A stretch of DNA of 64,000 nt from a bacterium (GTDB taxonomy: Bacteria > Planctomycetota > Planctomycetia > Planctomycetales > Planctomycetaceae): positions 62,001 to 126,000 of the forward strand of contig WGMU01000006.1 in assembly GCA_016124895.1 (NCBI GenBank), written 5' to 3'. Shown piece after piece: positions 30,261 through 39,008 of this stretch (position 1 is the first letter of the stretch; every line of letters starts with the position of its first letter). Under the pieces are notes generated by a model. It was not told the DNA's origin and did not search any database. It saw nothing but the letters and a program-made list of their open reading frames with translations. Position numbers and translations under genes: made by a program.

Positions 30261-31067
30261 ATGGCAGAAGAGTCCCTGATTGCCGTCTTCGTCGACTTCG
30301 AAAATCTGGCTCTCGGCGTGCGAGACATGAAGTCTGGCCGGTTTGACATCTCGCTGATCCTCAAGAGGCTGCTGGAAAAGGGCCGTCTGGTTTACAAGCG
30401 GGCGTACTGTGACTGGAAGAATTACCGCGACGAAGTCCGCGAGTTTCACGGTCAGGGCATCGAACTGATCGATATCCCGCAAAGCCGGATGAGCGGCAAG
30501 AACAGTGCGGACATTCGTATGGTCGTCGACGCGCTCGACCTCTGCTACTCGAAAGACCATATCGACACGTTCGCCCTGATCTCCGGTGACAGCGACTTTT
30601 CACCGCTGGTCTCGAAGCTCAAAGAGAACAACAAGCGAGTGATCGGCTGCGGTGTGAAAAGTTCGACGTCCGAACTGCTGATCGGCAACTGCGACGAGTT
30701 CATCTATTACGACGACCTGGCAAAGGTTGCTCAACGAGCGAAGCCAAAAGCACCGGTCGACAGTAAAAAGCCGACGAACGTCAAGGACGAAGCCCGGCAG
30801 CGCGTTGTTGAAGTGCTGGAGTCGATTGAGAAGGACTACGACACGGTCTGGGGCTCGCTGCTCAAGCAGGTCATCCGCCGCGTGTTTCCGGGCTTCAGCG
30901 AGGGGTATTACGGTTACGGCAGTTTCTCAGAACTTCTGGAAGACGTCGCCGATGCGGGCATGATCGAACTGGAATTTGATCACGATCGCCGTAATTACCA
31001 GGTCAGCCTGCCACAGAAGAAAGTCCCGCGCCGCCGCAAAATTGCGTCTCGTTCGCGCGAGGATTAA
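30261..31067 (+). CDS. NYN-domain ribonuclease-like protein with C-terminal OST-HTH/LOTUS domain
   Basis: The 268-residue cytosolic protein has an N-terminal NYN (LabA/DUF88, PIN-like) domain. Acidic metal-binding residues lie in VFVDFENLALG (Asp-12), KNSADIRMVVDAL and SGDSDFSPLVSKLKE. After a basic Lys/Pro linker (~residues 155-180), the C-terminal part (VWGSLLKQVIRRVFPGFSEG, YGSFSELLEDVADAGMIELE) matches the OST-HTH/LOTUS winged helix, which binds RNA. This domain pair is known in bacteria and in eukaryotic RNA-processing proteins. The likely role is RNA cleavage or turnover; no target is suggested by context. The very basic tail (PRRRKIASRSRED) fits nucleic-acid binding. Confidence 0.9.
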   Translation: MAEESLIAVFVDFENLALGVRDMKSGRFDISLILKRLLEKGRLVYKRAYCDWKNYRDEVREFHGQGIELIDIPQSRMSGKNSADIRMVVDALDLCYSKDHIDTFALISGDSDFSPLVSKLKENNKRVIGCGVKSSTSELLIGNCDEFIYYDDLAKVAQRAKPKAPVDSKKPTNVKDEARQRVVEVLESIEKDYDTVWGSLLKQVIRRVFPGFSEGYYGYGSFSELLEDVADAGMIELEFDHDRRNYQVSLPQKKVPRRRKIASRSRED

Positions 31068-31274
31068 GCAACGCGTTCGAAACCGGTTCCCGTTCGCGTG
31101 ATCAATCGCTGGCTGCCAGCCCGTTATTCGCGTATCCCGGAACAGTTCGAGAGTGATGACTGTCAGCCGTGGTTTGTGAAATCTGAAATCTCAGGTTCGG
31201 TGATCCTCTGAAATGTCAGGTCCAGCGATCTCTGAGGTTCCTTGTTTTTGAGTTCGCTCTCGTGAGGCCCCGCC

Positions 31275-32150
31275 ATGACTCGCCTGCTGATGATTCTGGG
31301 AGTTGTGCTGACTGCTTCGGTCTGCCTGGCTGAAAACGCAGATGGCAAGTCTGAGCGGCTCTCGCTCTGGAACGGCAAAGCGCCAAACGGCGACGGCACG
31401 ATGGAAGACGGCGATGCCTGGCTGACGCTGCATCGTCCGGAAAAACCTAACGGAACAGCCATCGTGATTTGTCCGGGCGGAGGCTACGGCGGACTGGTGA
31501 CTGGTGCCGAAGGTCACGGGATTGCCGCCTGGCTCAACCAGCACGGAATCACCGGACTCGTCCTGGAATACCGACTGCCGAAAGGTCGTCCATACGTCCC
31601 GCTGCTGGACGCTCAGCGAGCGATTCAAACGACGCGAGCGAACGCGCAGAAGTGGGACATCGACGCGAAGAAAATCGGGATCATGGGTTTCTCGGCTGGC
31701 GGCCATCTGGCCTCGACGGCGGCGACGCACTTCGACGCGGGTGTCGCACAGTCGGCTGATCCCGTGAGGCAACAGTCGTCGCGACCCGACTTTGCGATCC
31801 TGATCTATCCGGTCGTGACGATGGACTCGACAACGCACGGCGGCTCGCGCCGCAACCTGCTGGGCGACAAACCGTCCGACGAGCTGATCGACCTGTTCTC
31901 GAACGAAAAGCGCGTGACTGCCGAGACACCTCCGACATTCCTCGCGCACGCGCAGGACGACAAAGTCGTCGTGCCCGCCAACAGCCAGGCGTTTTATGAC
32001 GCACTGAAGGCGCACAACGTCCCGACCGAGTACCTCAAACTCCCCTCCGGCGGCCACGGCCTGAACGGCTACAAAGGCCCAATGTGGGACGCCTGGCAGA
32101 AACAGTCGCTTGAATGGCTGACGACGCTGAAACTGACTTCCGCGCCGTAG
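31275..32150 (+). CDS. Secreted alpha/beta hydrolase (esterase/xylan-esterase-like)
   Basis: The 291-residue protein has an N-terminal signal peptide (MTRLLMILGVVLTASVCLAE). An alpha/beta hydrolase core follows: oxyanion-hole strand AIVICPGGGYGGL, nucleophile motif GFSAGG, acid in LAHAQDDKVV and catalytic histidine in LPSGGHGLNGY. The layout resembles BD-FAE/acetyl-xylan-esterase type enzymes common in planctomycetes that degrade algal or plant polysaccharides. Action outside the cytoplasm on acetylated sugars is inference. It is an isolated gene. Confidence 0.9.
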   Translation: MTRLLMILGVVLTASVCLAENADGKSERLSLWNGKAPNGDGTMEDGDAWLTLHRPEKPNGTAIVICPGGGYGGLVTGAEGHGIAAWLNQHGITGLVLEYRLPKGRPYVPLLDAQRAIQTTRANAQKWDIDAKKIGIMGFSAGGHLASTAATHFDAGVAQSADPVRQQSSRPDFAILIYPVVTMDSTTHGGSRRNLLGDKPSDELIDLFSNEKRVTAETPPTFLAHAQDDKVVVPANSQAFYDALKAHNVPTEYLKLPSGGHGLNGYKGPMWDAWQKQSLEWLTTLKLTSAP

Positions 32151-32504
32151 AGAAACTCAAGCAGAGTTTCGACAGCCTGAATCAGCACCGCGACTCACCA
32201 GGGGCGTCTGCGACTTTCGCGGCGGTCACCGATCGCTTGTCTCGTAAGGGATCTGTCGCGCTTCGCATGGCCTCACCGAGCGGGCCGTTGACAACTCCGT
32301 CAGTGCGGCGGACGTCGAGACTCTGAAGCCTGACCCACGCCTTGCGATATGAAATGTCCCTGGCCTCTGACGTGACCGTCCGGTTGCCCACGTCTGTGTC
32401 CGGATTCCAATGTGTGATTTGCCTGCCAGGGGTGACGTTCTGTACGGATGAAAGTACAACCGTCGTGAGTCAGCACGATCATATTCCGCCACAGGAGCAA
32501 CTTC
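32151..32504. other. Intergenic region, nothing recognised
   Basis: These 354 bases lie between the secreted hydrolase and the DUF3592 gene on the same strand. I see no palindrome, terminator or convincing small gene; open frames on either strand lack protein-like composition. Confidence 0.4.
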
Positions 32505-32948
32505 ATGGACCGCGATGAACTGAGACAGGTCAAATTCTATCTGGGGATCAGCCTGATCTTTCTGCTGTCGATGTGGCAGTCCTGGCGCGAACTCAAGTAC
32601 GCCGTGTGGGGAGAAACGACAACGGGCAAAGTAACGCAAGTACGAGAAGTCAGCGGGAGCCGCACAGGAACAAAGCAGTTGCAGGTTGACTTCAGATTTT
32701 CGGGCGTGGACGGAGGAACGCGTTCCGAATATGAGCACCTTCCACTCGATGCAGTCATTACTGAAGGCGATCAGGTCGATGTCGAGTACCTGCCTGGCGA
32801 AGAGGATTCCGCACGCATCGAAGGCCAGTCGAACATGAGTATGGTTTACCTGTTTCTGGGCAGTCTACTGGCGATGGGATTTGTTGCGTTTCGAGTCTGG
32901 AAGATGGCGCACAACGCCGTCCACGGCACACGCAGCCGCCGCTGGTGA
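32505..32948 (+). CDS. DUF3592 membrane protein
   Basis: The 147-residue protein has an N-terminal transmembrane helix (VKFYLGISLIFLLSMWQSW) and a C-terminal one (MVYLFLGSLLAMGFVAFRVW). Between them a soluble beta-rich domain (TTTGKVTQVREVSGSRTGTK, DQVDVEYLPGEEDSARIEG) matches the DUF3592 plan. The function of the family is unknown. The ATG at 32505 follows AGGAGCAACTTC, a good ribosome-binding site, and fits the first helix. Confidence 0.88.
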   Translation: MDRDELRQVKFYLGISLIFLLSMWQSWRELKYAVWGETTTGKVTQVREVSGSRTGTKQLQVDFRFSGVDGGTRSEYEHLPLDAVITEGDQVDVEYLPGEEDSARIEGQSNMSMVYLFLGSLLAMGFVAFRVWKMAHNAVHGTRSRRW

Positions 32949-32980
32949 CGGTCAGTCATCGAGATCGAACAAACCAGCAA

Positions 32981-33010
32981 CTCCGTTGTCTCTGTCTTCT
33001 CCTGTTCAAC
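32981..33010. repeat. Half copy of the GAACAGGAGAAAAC palindrome family
   Basis: The 30 bases contain TCTTCTCCTGTTCAAC, matching one arm of the elements at 3477-3537 and 34431-34515. The opposing arm is absent, so this is a degenerate remnant. It lies between the DUF3592 gene and the end of the Tat oxidoreductase gene. Confidence 0.5.
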
Positions 33011-33031
33011 TTCTGCCTGTCTGAGTCTCGC

Positions 33032-34393
33032 TCAGATCGACCAGGGCGATCGGTACGGCATCGCATTGAGCAGTTGGTTGGCTTCGTCGTCGTTGATGAT
33101 CTGTTCGGTCGTGGCGTTCCAGGTCAGGGAGCGACCCAACTGCTGCGAGACGTAGGCCAGGTGGCCGGGGGTAATGGAGCGGTGAGCTGTCTCTGCCGGG
33201 CAGATGCACTCGTTGCGGCTGCGAATGCTGTCGAGGAAATTTCTGGTGTGGCCTGTTGAGTGGTAGACGGTCTTTGGACCCGGTTTGAAGTTGCGGTCGG
33301 CGAGGCGGGTGTCGGAGGCGGTCAGGCGGCCGCGGGTGACATGGATCCAGCCGGACTCGCCGATGAACTTTGTGCCGAGTTGGTTGGCGTCGCCGATCGA
33401 CGTCGTGACGCCGCCGGGGTACTCGCAGCGGATCTCGTAATGGTGCGGCGTGTTGTAGACATCGGTTTCCGGGAACGACCAGTCGACTGCTTCGACCTTC
33501 GTCGGGCCGGACTTGTCCATGCCCAGAGCCCAGTGGGCGATGTCGTTGTGATGGCCGATCCAGTCCATCAGGACGCCGCCGCCGAACGCTCGATGCCCGC
33601 GCCACCAGCGGTGATGCCGCGCTCGCATGTAAGGCAGCTTCGAAGCCGGACCGCACCAGAAGTCGTAATCGAGTGATTCGGGCGGAGCGGTGACGTTTGT
33701 GTCGCCCTGGGCTTTGTCGTAGCCGGGCGGCAGGCCGACCTCGACGCGCTGAATCGCTCCGAGGTGGCCATTGATGACCAGTTCGACGGCCTGCCGGAAC
33801 TCGAAGTCTGATCGTTGCTGCGAGCCCGTCTGGAAGATCGCGTTCTGCTTCGCGACCTCGCGGTAAACGAACTGCCCTTCGCGAAAGAAGTGTGTGACCG
33901 GCTTCTCGCAGTAGACGTCCTTGCCGGCGCGGAGAGCCGTCAGCGCACACAGCGCGTGCCAGTGGTCGGGCGTCGCGACGACGACGGCATCGATGTCCTC
34001 GCGGCTGCAGACTTCGCGGAAGTCGGCAACCACGATCAGGCCCGTGTGGGCACGACCGGACTTTGTCGCGACTCCGTACTTCTTCTCGACGCGCTGCCGA
34101 CCGGGCGTCCGACCGTACGTTGGCCCCTTGCTGCCCCAGGGTCGGTCGCGATAGTGAAACTCGTCGACGTCGCAGATCGCGGTCACGCGCGCGTCGGTGT
34201 GATCGAGGAACTCGTCGAGCAGGTTGAAGGCTCGCGAGCCGAGACCGACGACGCCGATATTGATCCGTTCGCTGGGCGGCGTTGACCCTTCAAGCCCGAG
34301 GGCCGAGGCGGGAACGATCGTCGGAGCGACGGCGGCAGTTGCAGTTGTGGCAAGAAATCGGCGACGACTGATGCGAGGTGTGAAATTCGACAT
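33032..34393 (-). CDS. Tat-exported Gfo/Idh/MocA family oxidoreductase
   Basis: The 453-residue protein begins with a clear twin-arginine leader (MSNFTPRISRRRFLATTATA), so it is exported folded, probably with its NAD(P) bound. A Rossmann domain follows (RINIGVVGLGSRAFNLLDEF), then CDVDEFHYRD, the family motif ATPDHWHALCALTALRAGKD with YCEKPVTHF, and a C-terminal beta-sheet domain containing WWRGHRAFGGGVLMDWIGHH. This is the abundant planctomycete branch with multiple paralogues, thought to act on sugars or glycosidic bonds by redox chemistry. It is a single-gene unit whose promoter must lie upstream of 34393. Confidence 0.93.
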   Translation of the reverse strand: MSNFTPRISRRRFLATTATAAVAPTIVPASALGLEGSTPPSERINIGVVGLGSRAFNLLDEFLDHTDARVTAICDVDEFHYRDRPWGSKGPTYGRTPGRQRVEKKYGVATKSGRAHTGLIVVADFREVCSREDIDAVVVATPDHWHALCALTALRAGKDVYCEKPVTHFFREGQFVYREVAKQNAIFQTGSQQRSDFEFRQAVELVINGHLGAIQRVEVGLPPGYDKAQGDTNVTAPPESLDYDFWCGPASKLPYMRARHHRWWRGHRAFGGGVLMDWIGHHNDIAHWALGMDKSGPTKVEAVDWSFPETDVYNTPHHYEIRCEYPGGVTTSIGDANQLGTKFIGESGWIHVTRGRLTASDTRLADRNFKPGPKTVYHSTGHTRNFLDSIRSRNECICPAETAHRSITPGHLAYVSQQLGRSLTWNATTEQIINDDEANQLLNAMPYRSPWSI

Positions 34394-35071
34394 GGCGGGT
34401 TCGTTTCCAGAGATTCAACGAGGAGCTGACTTTGAACAGGAGAAAACAGAGGGAACGGAGGATCGTTCGATCGCGTTACTCAGTGGCCGCTGTTAACTCT
34501 GTTTTCCTGTTCAAACTGAGTCTGCTAATTGCACTCCGACGCCATCAGCAATGCTCAAATCGGCCGCAACTGATCTGTTTGTGCGACGGAAATCCCCACA
34601 GTAAATCAATCGTGTCCGATGCGACAGGGTGGCAACGGCGGGCGACACAGTCGGTACAGTTCTCCCAGATACCGGGAGGTGGTTTTGGGCGGCTTTTGCG
34701 AGGTGTTTCTGTGCGGAGGCTTGCTTGAATCACGCATCGGGCACGGGTAGAGTGGCCGACTTTCCATCCCACCGAGAAACTGCCGCCGACGGGTACTCAT
34801 CAGCCTGCACCAGTCGGCGTTCCCATCGAACTCGGCGAAGCCAGCCTGCTGGCGCCTCCCTCCACAGGATGTCACCGGACTCTCCCTGTCCGGGTCTTTC
34901 AGGATGACTGATCGAGGCACTCGTCCGCGCTTCACACCGCAGTTCCCGGTTCCCCGTGTCTTCGAGTTTGTCTGCGGCTGTCCGTTTGAAGGTTCAGATG
35001 GCGAGACAGCGGCAGAGAATTACGGTTAGCATTCCGCAGTCTGGTCAGGCAGCTCGACGAAGGAAACATTC
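34394..35071. other. Long divergent intergenic region before the fatty-acid operon
   Basis: These 678 bases separate the Tat oxidoreductase and the first dehydratase gene, on opposite strands. Close to the oxidoreductase is the palindrome at 34431-34515. The rest shows no palindrome and no convincing gene. It should contain the promoter of the fab-like operon, which I could not locate. Confidence 0.45.
34431..34515. repeat. Inverted repeat of the GAACAGGAGAAAAC family
   Basis: The left arm starting at 34431 (TTTGAACAGGAGAAAACAGA) pairs with the right arm 34497-34515 (CTCTGTTTTCCTGTTCAAA). It is the second full copy of the family seen at 3477-3537. It starts 38 bp upstream of the oxidoreductase ATG, so it may lie in that gene's leader. 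Confidence 0.75.
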
Positions 35072-35545
35072 ATGCGGTTTTCGCTGGTCGACAGAATCGT
35101 CGCGCTCGACAAAGGACAGTCAATCTCGACAGTCAAGAACCTCTCCCTGGCGGAAGAGTATCTGCAGGACCACTTTCCCGGTTTTGCGGTCATGCCGGGC
35201 GTGATGATGGTCGAGTCGCTGGTGCAGTCCGGTGCCTGGCTGATGCGCGTGACGAATGATTTTTCACACTCGACGATCCTGCTGAAGGAAACGCGGGCGG
35301 TGAAGTTCAATAACTTTGTGACGCCAGGCAAGCAGCTTCGCGTGACCGTGAAGACTCACAAGTGGGGTGACGACGAGTGGACATTCAAATGTGAAGGGTC
35401 CGTCGACGGAAACTCCGCCGTATCAGCCCGCATCACGCTGCAGCAGTTCAATCTGAAAGATCGAAACGCTTCGCTCGTGAAAACAGACGAAGAACTGATC
35501 GCGAAAATGCAGGAGCTGTACGGTCAGCTCTGGCAGCCCGAGTAA
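35072..35545 (+). CDS. FabZ-like 3-hydroxyacyl-ACP dehydratase (first of two)
   Basis: The 157-residue hot-dog-fold protein has catalytic His-34 and Glu-48 in DHFPGFAVMPGVMMVESLVQ. It would remove water from 3-hydroxyacyl groups on an acyl carrier protein in the cytosol. It starts a run of six same-strand genes (dehydratase, FabG, ACP, second dehydratase, FabF, hydrolase). The two dehydratases share the opening plan and the H/E motif, but their C-terminal halves differ, so they are old duplicates or distinct specialists. The ATG at 35072 fits the family N-terminus. Confidence 0.9.
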   Translation: MRFSLVDRIVALDKGQSISTVKNLSLAEEYLQDHFPGFAVMPGVMMVESLVQSGAWLMRVTNDFSHSTILLKETRAVKFNNFVTPGKQLRVTVKTHKWGDDEWTFKCEGSVDGNSAVSARITLQQFNLKDRNASLVKTDEELIAKMQELYGQLWQPE

Positions 35546-35617
35546 CCGCGGCCTGGCCGCTTTGAAGTGTCTCACACTTCTGGACCGCGAACGCACTCGT
35601 TCGCTGAGGAGAATCAG

Positions 35618-36373
35618 ATGAAACTTGCCGGCAAGACCGCACTCGTAACGGGCGGAAGCCGCGGAATCGGACGAGCCTGCGTCTGGGCTCTGGCAAAGGA
35701 GGGTGCGAAGGTCGCCTTCACTTACAACTCGAATGTCGAAGCGGCCGAAAGCCTGGTCAAGGAACTGGAACTCGATCAGCACGAAGCGGTCGCCATTCAG
35801 GCCAACGCCGCCGACGGCGCCAAAGCGGTCGAACTCGTCGACTCGCTGATCGAGAAGTGGGAGAAGCTCGACATTCTCGTCAACAATGCTGGCATCATTC
35901 GCGACGGTCTGCTGATGCAGATGTCCGAAGAAAACTGGCTCGACGTCATCAATACGAACCTCAACAGCATTTACTACTACTGCCACGCAGCAATCCGTTC
36001 GATGATCTCGGCCCGGTCCGGCCGGATCATCAATATCTCCAGTGTCGCTGGCCGATACGGCAATCCGGGGCAGACGAACTATGCCGCAACGAAGGGCGGC
36101 ATCGACGGCTTTACCCGCTGTCTGGCGTACGAAGTCGGCCGTCGGGGCATCACCGTCAACTCGATCGCTCCGGGATTTATCGCGACGGATATGACCGAAG
36201 CGATCCGGAACGCGGCGGAAAAGGAAATCACAAAGCAGATCGCAGTGCGACGGCTTGGTCAGCCCGAAGATATTGCGAATGCAGTGGCGTTTCTGGCAAG
36301 CGACGACGCGGCGTACATCACCGGTCAGGTGCTGACGATCGACGGCGGGCTGACGCTGGGCAGTGGAATGTAA
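35618..36373 (+). CDS. fabG: 3-oxoacyl-ACP reductase FabG-type
   Basis: The 251-residue short-chain dehydrogenase starts at the ATG 35618, which follows GAGGAGAATCAG; an upstream in-frame ATG at 35567 lacks a site. It has TGGSRGIG (residues 11-18) for NADPH binding, LVNNAGIIRDGLLMQM, catalytic Ser in IINISSVAG, and Tyr/Lys in YAATKGG. FabG reduces 3-oxoacyl-ACP in the elongation cycle. It is probably part of the operon, 72 nt after the first dehydratase. FabG-like reductases are common, so specificity for the neighbouring ACP is inferred from context. Confidence 0.92.
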   Translation: MKLAGKTALVTGGSRGIGRACVWALAKEGAKVAFTYNSNVEAAESLVKELELDQHEAVAIQANAADGAKAVELVDSLIEKWEKLDILVNNAGIIRDGLLMQMSEENWLDVINTNLNSIYYYCHAAIRSMISARSGRIINISSVAGRYGNPGQTNYAATKGGIDGFTRCLAYEVGRRGITVNSIAPGFIATDMTEAIRNAAEKEITKQIAVRRLGQPEDIANAVAFLASDDAAYITGQVLTIDGGLTLGSGM

Positions 36374-36444
36374 TGTGTGAACTCCGCATTGCTGCCAATT
36401 GGGTCTGGTGGCGACGCGGTTGAATCTGGGTTGAGTCAGTAGTC

Positions 36445-36488
36445 GTTTCGCCGGGCTGCTGGCCTCATAGCTGGGTCTCCGGCGAAAC
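36445..36488. repeat. Short inverted repeat before the acyl carrier protein gene
   Basis: GTTTCGCCGG (36445-36454) and CCGGCGAAAC (36479-36488) form a perfect 10-bp stem with a 24-nt loop. It lies in the 156-bp gap between fabG and the ACP gene. It might be an internal attenuator or RNA stabiliser, or chance. Confidence 0.4.
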
Positions 36489-36529
36489 CGCAGGGCAGAA
36501 CAACGCCCTTTGCAACAGGAGAAAGCCTG

Positions 36530-36916
36530 ATGGCTTCACGCGATGAAATTCTGGAAACAGTCACGGAAACGCTGGTCGACGCGCTGGGTGTTGACGACGA
36601 CGAAGTGACGGAAGACGCGACGCTGCAGGACGACCTGGGAGCCGAATCGATCGACTTCCTGGACATCGTCTTCCGCCTCGAAAAGAACTTCAACATCAAG
36701 ATTCCTCGGGGCGAACTGTTCCCGGAAGGCCTGGCGTCGGATTCGTCACTGGTCGCTGACGGAGTCGTCACCGAAGAAGGGATCGCGAAACTTCGCGAGA
36801 AAATGCCACACGCTGATGTCGATTCATTCGCGGACGATCCGAAGGTCGAAAACATCCAGAGCCTGTTCACAGTGAAGATGATCGTCAACTTCATTGAAAA
36901 GAAACTGGCTGACTGA
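36530..36916 (+). CDS. Acyl carrier protein, unusually long
   Basis: The protein carries acyl chains on a phosphopantetheine arm attached to Ser-40 in LQDDLGAESIDFLDI. The first 80 residues are a normal ACP, acidic with the expected helices (EILETVTETLVDALGVDDDE). The total of 128 residues exceeds the usual 75-85 because of a C-terminal extension (HADVDSFADDPKVENIQSLF, ending FIEKKLAD). Together with two dehydratases, FabG and FabF this suggests a dedicated synthase rather than the housekeeping ACP. Confidence 0.9.
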   Translation: MASRDEILETVTETLVDALGVDDDEVTEDATLQDDLGAESIDFLDIVFRLEKNFNIKIPRGELFPEGLASDSSLVADGVVTEEGIAKLREKMPHADVDSFADDPKVENIQSLFTVKMIVNFIEKKLAD

Positions 36917-36922
36917 CTGCTG

Positions 36923-37017
36923 CTGACGTAAACGACCCGTTTCGAGCTGGCGCAACGACGTTAAGCCGCAGGATTGCGCAAAGAACTGCTTTGCGATTCT
37001 TCGCGGCTTTGCGTCAG
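36923..37017. repeat. Palindromic element of the GCAAAG/CTTTGCG family
   Basis: The stretch contains GCGCAAAGAACTGCTTTGCG, a tight hairpin, and outer segments TGACGTAA and TTGCGTCA. It ends TTCTTCGCGGCTTTGCGTCA, resembling the right end of the element at 44771-44854. It fills most of the gap between the ACP and the second dehydratase gene. Confidence 0.55.
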
Positions 37018-37080
37018 GCTTGCCTGTTGCAGGGCGTTTGAGCGTCGGGCTCCGCAACTCCGGTTCTGAGAGAACTTCAC

Positions 37081-37578
37081 ATGCGCTGGTTCTGGATTGA
37101 CCGCTTTGTTGAATTTGAAAGCGGAAAATGTGCCAAGGCGGTCAAGAACGTGACGCTGGCCGAAGAGCATCTGCATGATCATTTTCCCGGCTTCGCAGTG
37201 ATGCCCGGTTCGCTGATGATCGAGGGAATGGCTCAGACCGGTGGCATCCTGCTCGGCGAAATGAACCAGTTCGAGCACATCGTCATCCTCGCGAAGGTTC
37301 CGAAATGCACCTTCCATTCATGGGCGGTGCCCGGCGATTCGATCATCTACGACGCGAAGCTGCTGGAAGCACGGGACGAAGGCGGATCGGTTGAAGTCAC
37401 GGCAACGGTCGGCGACCGGCTGATTGCCGAAGCGGAAATCATGTTCGTCCATCTTGATCAGCGTGATTCGCAGTTCGGCTCGATCGATCAGAAGAACTTC
37501 GTGTTCTCGATGAACCTGCTGGGAATTCTGGAAGTCGGCAAGGCTGGTGATGGTTCGTCACCGGCTGAGGGCAGATAA
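37081..37578 (+). CDS. FabZ-like 3-hydroxyacyl-ACP dehydratase (second)
   Basis: The 165-residue hot-dog protein has catalytic His-34 and Glu-48 in DHFPGFAVMPGSLMIEGMAQ, at the same positions as the first copy. The C-terminal half (AKVPKCTFHSWAVPGDSIIY, VEVTATVGDRLIAEAEIMFV) differs from it. Both active-site residues are kept, so both are probably active. An internal pair of dehydratases is unusual for housekeeping FAS II and fits a pathway with distinct chain steps. The ATG at 37081 follows GAGAGAACTTCAC. Confidence 0.9.
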   Translation: MRWFWIDRFVEFESGKCAKAVKNVTLAEEHLHDHFPGFAVMPGSLMIEGMAQTGGILLGEMNQFEHIVILAKVPKCTFHSWAVPGDSIIYDAKLLEARDEGGSVEVTATVGDRLIAEAEIMFVHLDQRDSQFGSIDQKNFVFSMNLLGILEVGKAGDGSSPAEGR

Positions 37579-37664
37579 TCCACGTTACAGACACATTCAC
37601 ACCTTGCGGCGGATCGGAATTTTACCGGCCTCCGTATTTCTGCCTTCCGCGGGAGGGTGACATT

Positions 37665-38954
37665 ATGAGACGTCGCGTCGTCGTTACCGGCATGGGCTGC
37701 ATCACGCCGGTCGGTCATACCGTTGATGAGATCTGGGAGTCGATGATGGCCGCCAGGAGTGGCATCGACTGGATCACTTACTTTGACGCTTCGAAGTTTC
37801 CGACGAAGTTCGCCGCGCAGGTCAAGAACTACGACCTCGCGAAATACGTCACCAATCCGGAACGCTTCGAGCACGCCGGCCGGAACATCAAATTCGCGAT
37901 CGGTGCCGCCAGACAGGCCGTTGACGATTCCGGCATCCTGAGCTGCAGCAGCCTCGATCCGACACGCTTCGGCGTTTACCTCGGAGCCGGTGAAGGCGCT
38001 CAGGACTTCAACATCTTCATGAGCATCATCGCTCAGTCGCGGACGGAAAACGACGAGTGCGACGTCGCCGAGTTTGCCCGACTGGGGCTCGAACACCTGA
38101 ATCCGCAGATGGAACTGGAGCAGGAACCGAACATGACGGCCGCTCACCTGGCCAGTCTGTTCAATGCTCAGGGCCCGAACCTCAACTGCCTGACTGCCTG
38201 CGCGGCGTCCAGCCAGGCGATCGGTGAAGCGACGGAACTGATTCGTCGCGGCGACTGTGATGTCATGCTCTCCGGCGGTGCGCACAGCATGATCCATCCG
38301 TTCGGAGTCACGGGCTTTAATCTGCTGACCGCCCTGTCGACTTACGAAGGCGATCCGAAAGAAGCCTCGCGACCGTTCGATATCAGCCGCGACGGTTTCG
38401 TGCTCGGTGAAGGCGCCGGCATTCTGGTGCTCGAAGAGCTGGAACACGCCAAGAAACGCGGCGCTCGGATTTACGGCGAGGTCGCCGGCTACGGATCGAC
38501 GGCCGACGCTTACCGCGTCACCGATATTCACCCGGAAGGCCGCGGTGCAACAGCCTGCATCAAGCTGGCACTGAAAGACGCCGGGCTTAACACCGACAGC
38601 ATTCAGTACATCAACGCGCACGGTACCAGCACGAAGGTCAACGATCAGGTCGAAACGCTGGCCTGCAAGCAGGCACTTGGACAGGACGCCTACTCGTCGC
38701 CGGTGTCCAGCATCAAGAGCATGATGGGGCACTTGATCGCCGCCGCGGGGGCCGTCGAGGCGATCACCTGTCTGCTCGCGATTAACCGCAACGCCCTGCC
38801 ACCGACGATCAATTACCACACGCCGGATCCAGACTGCGACCTCGACTACATCCCGAATCAGGCCCGTGAGACAAAGGTGACAACCTGCCTGTCGAACAGC
38901 TTCGGCTTCGGCGGCCAGAACGTGTCGCTGATCCTCAAAGAGTTCGCCGCTTAG
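37665..38954 (+). CDS. fabF: Beta-ketoacyl-ACP synthase II, FabF-type
   Basis: The 429-residue condensing enzyme has nucleophile Cys-179 in CLTACAASSQ, His-319 in NAHGTST, Lys-351 and His-356 in SSIKSMMGHL, the complete KAS I/II triad. It extends acyl-ACP by two carbons with malonyl-ACP. The start (MRRRVVVTGMGCITPVGHTV) is the normal FabF N-terminus and follows GGGAGGGTGACATT. The insertion around residues 117-150 (FMSIIAQSRTENDECDVAEF) is longer than in housekeeping FabF and could shape chain specificity. Confidence 0.94.
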   Translation: MRRRVVVTGMGCITPVGHTVDEIWESMMAARSGIDWITYFDASKFPTKFAAQVKNYDLAKYVTNPERFEHAGRNIKFAIGAARQAVDDSGILSCSSLDPTRFGVYLGAGEGAQDFNIFMSIIAQSRTENDECDVAEFARLGLEHLNPQMELEQEPNMTAAHLASLFNAQGPNLNCLTACAASSQAIGEATELIRRGDCDVMLSGGAHSMIHPFGVTGFNLLTALSTYEGDPKEASRPFDISRDGFVLGEGAGILVLEELEHAKKRGARIYGEVAGYGSTADAYRVTDIHPEGRGATACIKLALKDAGLNTDSIQYINAHGTSTKVNDQVETLACKQALGQDAYSSPVSSIKSMMGHLIAAAGAVEAITCLLAINRNALPPTINYHTPDPDCDLDYIPNQARETKVTTCLSNSFGFGGQNVSLILKEFAA

Positions 38955-39008
38955 GCGCCGCATCCGCCGGAACTGTGATCTGCCCTGCCTGAGCGTCTGG
39001 AGTCGCCA

